Of a stretch of 64,000 nucleotides of DNA, positions 59,442 to 64,000 are shown one piece after another. The notes below the pieces were generated by a model that was not told where the DNA came from, did no database searches, and saw nothing but the letters and a program-made list of their open reading frames with translations. The stretch is taken from NCBI RefSeq assembly GCF_029844725.1, contig NZ_JAOCKJ010000008.1:1-64000 (forward strand). Direction: 5' to 3'. Within the stretch, counting starts at the first letter, position 1. Each line of letters opens with the position of its first letter. The translations under genes and the position numbers were made by a program. Source of the DNA: Pantoea sp. GD03673. GTDB lineage: Bacteria; Pseudomonadota; Gammaproteobacteria; Enterobacterales; Enterobacteriaceae.

Positions 59442-61725
59442 CGTCATCTTCAAGCAGACGGCGGTTCGCGATAAGACGCATCAGACGCCAGACCAGCATG
59501 GCAAACAGCACCACGACAAACACGGCACACAGCGCCAGCCAGAAGGGATGCGCCGCCAGCATCGCCCAGATCCGCTCCCACCACGGCAGATGGCCCACAA
59601 AGTAGGTCTTTCCGACCCGCAGGCTATTGACGCCCGACTCACGGATAAGTGCGGCAGAGCCAGCGATCGCACTGCGTTTGCCGCTGTCTTCCAGGGCCTC
59701 ATCAAGCAGCTGCCAGCTGCGCGGACTGCCATCGGCGAGCAGCGCCACCACACTGCGCTGATCGTAAAACGGCGACTGGAAACCGATCACGGTCGCCAGC
59801 GGGCCACGGGAACCAATGGCGGTGTTACTTTCGGCAGCGCGTTCAGCCTCGCTGAGCGGCAAAGTATGCTGAGCAGTCTGTCGCGCCGGGGTTTTCAGCC
59901 AGCTGGCCGTGGCATCAACCAGCGCGGCGATCCGGCTGTCATCCTGAAGATCTTTGGGGATGCCGCCGATCATCAGCAGATCCGCATCCTGCTTTTGCGC
60001 CGTGCGCCAGTCGTCGGTGAGCTGCACGCGCAGCGCCGGATAACCGGTCTGTGCGCCCATATTGCCCAGCGCATTCAGCATTGTGCTGACCTGCTGTGCA
60101 TCCGGGTCTGGCTGTACCAGTACCAGCGTCTGGGCCAGATCGGCGTAGCGGCTGAACGGAAAGCCTGCATTCGCCCAGGTCTGCAGCGACGGCATTTCGA
60201 TGTAATGCCGATAGCCAGAAAAGTCGATGCTGGAGCTGTCGTCCAGCACCACATGATGGCCGACCGGCGTCACGGTTTCACAACGCCCGTCAGCGGTGCC
60301 ACCTATAAAGGTGTTGGCATAATCAAAGTCGAAACGCAGCTGGTTCAGCACGCCCAGCCGTAACGCCGGGATCAGCAGCTCATGATTCTTGTCCTGCATC
60401 CCCTGAAGCAGGGGAATACGCAGCAGTTGCTGACCGGCGGTGTTTTTTGGCTGCAGCGGGTAGTCCTGAATAAACTGATTATTCAGATTTACCGCCAGCC
60501 GTGAGCCGTCCTGCTGGACAGGCGAGGTGTAGCGATAGCTCAGGTCCATATCGATGCCGCGCGCCCGCACCAGGAAGAGATCGGGCGGCAGATTCAGCGT
60601 CAGGCTGATCGGGTTGGGCTGCAGGCCGTCAGACTGTAACTGGTTTTCATACTGCGTCAGCTCAGCAAACGTGGTGCGGCGATCGGTCTGCACCCAGTTT
60701 GGCGCATCATAAGGCTGGCGCGGGGCCAGCAGCGTGACGCGATCGATGGTCGCGCTGTCGCCGCGTAACAGCAACTCACCCTGCGCAATCCCCTGCACCG
60801 CCGTCAGCAGGTCATCGTCGTTGCGTCCCAGGATCAGCAGCATTTTTTCATAGGGGCTGTCAGGCTGACTCATCATCGCCACGGTCGGCTTCATCACCGG
60901 CGGCAGATTTTTCAGGAAATCCGGGCGCGCATCGTTGGTGGCAAAGACGACCGCATGCTGCTGTTGCGGCAGCTGATTGTAGAGCACCGGAAAACGCTGT
61001 CCGCGCCAGCCGGTTTTGCTGCCGAACCAGGAGGCGAGGATCGCGGCGGCACGCTGCTGGTTAACATCGGGCCGGGCAGCAAACACCACGGGCAGGGTCA
61101 GCGGTCGCGTGTCACGCGCATCAAAAAAGGGTTCGGGGAAGTGTGACAGGTCATTTTTCAGCGGCAGTTTTTGCAGCGTCAGATCCAGTCCACTCTCTTT
61201 GCCGATATCGAGCCAGATGGTGCTGTTGGCCGGATTTTCGCAGATGTTAGCGTAGTGACCGACCAGCTCAAAGCGCACGCGGTTAAAGTCGGTGATGAAA
61301 CGCGGATCGATCGCCAGCTGAACCTGATTCTGTTTACCGATCTGTTCCGGTGTCAGGGTGATCAGGCTCACCAGCTCGTCGTTGAGATAGACTTTCAGCT
61401 GCGACAGGGTAGGCAGCAGCGCAGGCGATGGCCGGTAACTGAGCGTGAGCAGCGCACGCGTCACCACCTCATCGCTCCGCACGCCGAACTCAATCTGCCC
61501 GCTGGTGCGTGTTCCGCTCAGCATCATGCTGCCCGGCGGCGGTGCCAGCTTAGCAAAGCTCAGCTGACTGTTACGCAGCGGCGCAACGGGCGGCTGCGTC
61601 AAAGCGAGCACTGCGGTTTCTCCGGCGGCACTGACCGGCACATTGTCCTGCGCCTGCGCGCCGCTTAACGTTGCGGAACCCAGCAGCAGCGCAGCGACCC
61701 ACCTGTTTATTCCTGTTGTCGTCAT
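59434..61725 (-). CDS. bcsB: Cellulose synthase regulatory subunit BcsB
   Basis: A 763-residue periplasmic protein with a signal peptide (VAALLLGSATLSGAQA), two carbohydrate-binding and flavodoxin-like modules, and a C-terminal membrane anchor (about 719-745) followed by an acidic tail (LLEDDDE). Anchored next to BcsA, it guides the growing glucan. LSYRPSPALLPTLSQLKVYLND matches the first CBD. It starts nine bases after the bcsA stop. Confidence 0.95.
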   Translation of the reverse strand: MTTTGINRWVAALLLGSATLSGAQAQDNVPVSAAGETAVLALTQPPVAPLRNSQLSFAKLAPPPGSMMLSGTRTSGQIEFGVRSDEVVTRALLTLSYRPSPALLPTLSQLKVYLNDELVSLITLTPEQIGKQNQVQLAIDPRFITDFNRVRFELVGHYANICENPANSTIWLDIGKESGLDLTLQKLPLKNDLSHFPEPFFDARDTRPLTLPVVFAARPDVNQQRAAAILASWFGSKTGWRGQRFPVLYNQLPQQQHAVVFATNDARPDFLKNLPPVMKPTVAMMSQPDSPYEKMLLILGRNDDDLLTAVQGIAQGELLLRGDSATIDRVTLLAPRQPYDAPNWVQTDRRTTFAELTQYENQLQSDGLQPNPISLTLNLPPDLFLVRARGIDMDLSYRYTSPVQQDGSRLAVNLNNQFIQDYPLQPKNTAGQQLLRIPLLQGMQDKNHELLIPALRLGVLNQLRFDFDYANTFIGGTADGRCETVTPVGHHVVLDDSSSIDFSGYRHYIEMPSLQTWANAGFPFSRYADLAQTLVLVQPDPDAQQVSTMLNALGNMGAQTGYPALRVQLTDDWRTAQKQDADLLMIGGIPKDLQDDSRIAALVDATASWLKTPARQTAQHTLPLSEAERAAESNTAIGSRGPLATVIGFQSPFYDQRSVVALLADGSPRSWQLLDEALEDSGKRSAIAGSAALIRESGVNSLRVGKTYFVGHLPWWERIWAMLAAHPFWLALCAVFVVVLFAMLVWRLMRLIANRRLLEDDDE

Positions 61726-61734
61726 ATCATCAAC

Positions 61735-64000
61735 TCAATGCAGATTTTTTGAGGCGGGCGCGCGCGTGATGCCGTGCGGCAACAGCGAAGCCAGCCAGCT
61801 TACCCCAGCGGTAAGCAGGTTAAACAACCGACGTAACTGCGGCGGGCCATACTCCGCCAGGCGCAGATAACCTTTAAAGCCGAGGATCATGATATCGGCC
61901 AGACTCTGCACCGGTTTATCCTCAGGGAAACCGTCCTGCCATAACGCCCAGGTATCGGCACGGGCGAAGGTACACTGGATAAAATCGATGTGCTGCCGGG
62001 TGGTCAGCTGTTCGAGACGCACACCCGCCCGGCGGCCAAAGACGCGCTGCACCGTGCAGGGAAAACTGAACTCCTGTTGCCCGCGACGCAGCAGCAGCCA
62101 GACTTTTTCATTCTCCTGCAGCGCATCCGATTCACGCAGCTCCAGCCCCACACCGCCGTCCGAATAGTCACGCAGCGTACAGGGCAGCATGTGCCCGTTT
62201 TCGCGTGAAAGCGCCGCAGGCATCGCAATCTCGACCCGGTGCGCCTCACGAATCTGCCTTGCCTCAACCGAGACGGCGACCGCGCCGCCCAGAATCACCA
62301 TGTTGTAGATCACCCACACCAGGCTGACCCACACCGTCAGCACTTCGTTGGCCGGACCGTGCTGCATCCGCCAGAATGCCATCGCCACACCCGCCAGATT
62401 AAGCAGAACCAGCAGCATGTAAGGCCGGGTAATCACCCAGTCCAGATGCCGCTTCTCTACCAGTCCACCTTTGGCGGTCACGTTAAACTTGCCCTTGTGG
62501 GGATTGATCAGTGCAACGGTGGTCGGCAGGGCGATATACCACGCCAGCACCGTTTCATAGACTTCGCTCCAGAACGAGTGCCGCCAGCGTCCCTGAATGC
62601 GCGAGTTGGTCAGACTGGTGTGCAGCATATGAGGCAGCACATAGACGGCGATCGCCAGTGCCGGGGCATAGATGATGTAGGCATGGCAGAGCAGAAACGC
62701 CAGCGGTGCCAGCAGGAACACCAGCCGCGGGATACCGGAGAGGAAATGCAGCATGGCGTTGGCATAACAGAGGCGCTGCACCCACTTCAGGCCTTTGCCG
62801 AACAGTGGATTGTCGAGACGGAAAATCTGCACCATGCCGCGCGCCCAGCGGATACGCTGACCGATATGCGCCGACAGGCTCTCGGTTGCCAGCCCGGCCG
62901 CCTGGGGAATGCGAATATAGGCGGAGGTGTAGCCGAGTCGATGCAGGCGCAGCGAGGTGTGGGCATCTTCTGTCACGGTTTCCACCGCAATACCGCCAAT
63001 CTCTTCCAGTGCGGTGCGGCGCAGAATGGCGCAGGAGCCGCAGAAGAAGGTGGCATCCCAGATGTCGTTACCATCCTGAACCAGCCCGTAGAACAGCGAG
63101 CCCTCATTGGGCGTGCGACGAAAACGCCCCAGATTGCGCTCAAACGGATCGGGCGAAAAGAAGTGATGTGGCGTCTGCAGCATTGCCAGTTGGGGGTCTT
63201 TGATAAACCAGCCCATGGTCATCTGTAAAAATGAGCGTGTCGGCACATGGTCACAGTCAAAGATCGACACAAAGTCGCTGCGGCAGTATTTTTTCAGCGC
63301 ATGGTTGATGTTACCCGCCTTGGCATGTTCGTTAGACGGACGCACCACATAATTGACGCCAATGCTGGCGGCAAATTCGCGGAATTCCGGGCGGTTGCCG
63401 TCATCGAGCAGATAGATGTTAAGGCGGTCTTTCGGCCAGTCGATGCCCAGCGCGGCATAGAGCGTCGGCCTGACCACGCTCAACGGCTCGTTATAGGTCG
63501 GCACCAGCAGATCCACCGATGGCCAGAGCGAACGGTCAGCGGGCATAGAAACCGGCTGCCGGTTAAGCGGCCACAGCGTCTGAAAATAGCCCAGCACCAG
63601 GACCACCCATGCGTAGGTTTCTGCGGCAATCAGCAGCAGACCCAGCACCAGGCTCATCGGATCATCCCAGTTCAGCGTCGAGGTGTATCGCCACCACAGA
63701 TAGCGGCAGGATACGGTCAGCGACAGCACAATCAGCATCATGGTCGGTAAGCGGCCCGGCACGCGCCGCACCACCATCGCGAGGCTCCACAGCAGCAGCA
63801 CAAAGATAAACTGCGTCATCAAATCAAAGGGCTGGCTGATACAGAGCAGCGCCAGCAGCGACGCGAACAGTCCTATTCCAATGAACAGGGCATAGCGCAT
63901 CAGGGGCGGCAATCGCTTCAGCCGCCGTTCAGCACGTGCGCCGAGCTGCTGCGCCTCTGCACGTTTAGCGCGCCTTTCCAGCCAGCGGTAGCCCTGCTGC
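61735..64000 (-). CDS. bcsA: Cellulose synthase catalytic subunit BcsA (5' end outside the window)
   Basis: The reading frame stays open to the right edge, so the true start lies beyond 64,000; about 755 residues are visible. A multi-helix GT2 synthase is clear: LLDDGNRPEF, FDCDHVP (DxD), FFCGSC, TVTEDAH and QRIRWARGM. The C-terminal PilZ domain has REAHR (RxxxR) and DYSDGGVG (D/NxSxxG), so c-di-GMP activation is expected. It is transcribed toward bcsB and bcsC. PdeH and PdeK, which lower c-di-GMP, lie within 17 kb. Confidence 0.96.
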   Translation of the reverse strand, partial: QQGYRWLERRAKRAEAQQLGARAERRLKRLPPLMRYALFIGIGLFASLLALLCISQPFDLMTQFIFVLLLWSLAMVVRRVPGRLPTMMLIVLSLTVSCRYLWWRYTSTLNWDDPMSLVLGLLLIAAETYAWVVLVLGYFQTLWPLNRQPVSMPADRSLWPSVDLLVPTYNEPLSVVRPTLYAALGIDWPKDRLNIYLLDDGNRPEFREFAASIGVNYVVRPSNEHAKAGNINHALKKYCRSDFVSIFDCDHVPTRSFLQMTMGWFIKDPQLAMLQTPHHFFSPDPFERNLGRFRRTPNEGSLFYGLVQDGNDIWDATFFCGSCAILRRTALEEIGGIAVETVTEDAHTSLRLHRLGYTSAYIRIPQAAGLATESLSAHIGQRIRWARGMVQIFRLDNPLFGKGLKWVQRLCYANAMLHFLSGIPRLVFLLAPLAFLLCHAYIIYAPALAIAVYVLPHMLHTSLTNSRIQGRWRHSFWSEVYETVLAWYIALPTTVALINPHKGKFNVTAKGGLVEKRHLDWVITRPYMLLVLLNLAGVAMAFWRMQHGPANEVLTVWVSLVWVIYNMVILGGAVAVSVEARQIREAHRVEIAMPAALSRENGHMLPCTLRDYSDGGVGLELRESDALQENEKVWLLLRRGQQEFSFPCTVQRVFGRRAGVRLEQLTTRQHIDFIQCTFARADTWALWQDGFPEDKPVQSLADIMILGFKGYLRLAEYGPPQLRRLFNLLTAGVSWLASLLPHGITRAPASKNLH

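Overview
The window is chromosomal sequence from an enterobacterium. Nearly every protein is a close, often co-linear match to an Escherichia coli K-12 gene, but the gaps in gene order (no aslA/aslB, no yifK, no cyaY at the usual place, no bcsZ) and an AbrB-family gene beside rarD point away from Escherichia. My best guess is the Erwiniaceae, for example Pantoea. That is an inference from synteny and remembered protein sequences; no search was run.

Layout. Positions 1-7100 hold yigL, pldB, rhtB, a frameshifted DUF1460 lipoprotein gene, and the minus-strand run pldA-recQ-rhtC. Then come yigI, rarD, an AbrB-like membrane gene, and corA with a long leader (9.7-11.1 kb). From 11.1 to 19.5 kb lie uvrD (LexA box), the overlapping operon lptM-dapF-DUF484-xerC-yigB, and cyaA with a TTG start. 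hemCDXY runs the other way (19.8-23.9 kb). 

From 23.9 to 26.4 kb is the most unusual stretch. It holds the sRNA gene glmZ with a sigma-54 promoter and GlrR-type sites, three tandem 343-bp palindrome-rich repeats, three 148-bp repeats that each carry the last 19 nt of tRNA-Pro plus a terminator, and the tRNA operon Arg-His-Leu-Pro. From 26.6 to 37.6 kb is the enterobacterial common antigen (ECA) operon wecA-wzzE-wecB-wecC-wecD-wecE-wzxE-wecF-wzyE-wecG. In it rffG and rffH are deleted, leaving recognisable fragments between wecC and wecD. rho, trxA, rhlB, gppA, rep and ppiC follow in E. coli order.

At 45,092/45,093 the order jumps, with no spacer, to the E. coli yhj/bcs neighbourhood: yhjG, pdeH, kdgK, an extra alpha/beta hydrolase, yhjJ, dctA, pdeK, then bcsC, bcsB and bcsA (cut by the right edge). 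The last block joins c-di-GMP hydrolysis (pdeH, pdeK) to cellulose synthesis controlled by c-di-GMP (the BcsA PilZ domain). The other groups are heme synthesis plus cAMP, Mg2+ uptake, DNA repair and recombination (uvrD, recQ, xerC, rep), and ECA assembly.

I found no CRISPR array, prophage, insertion sequence or rRNA gene. The best candidates for something little described are the two repeat families downstream of the tRNA-Pro gene, the leader peptides before corA and rho, and an orphan plus-strand terminator near 9.86 kb.
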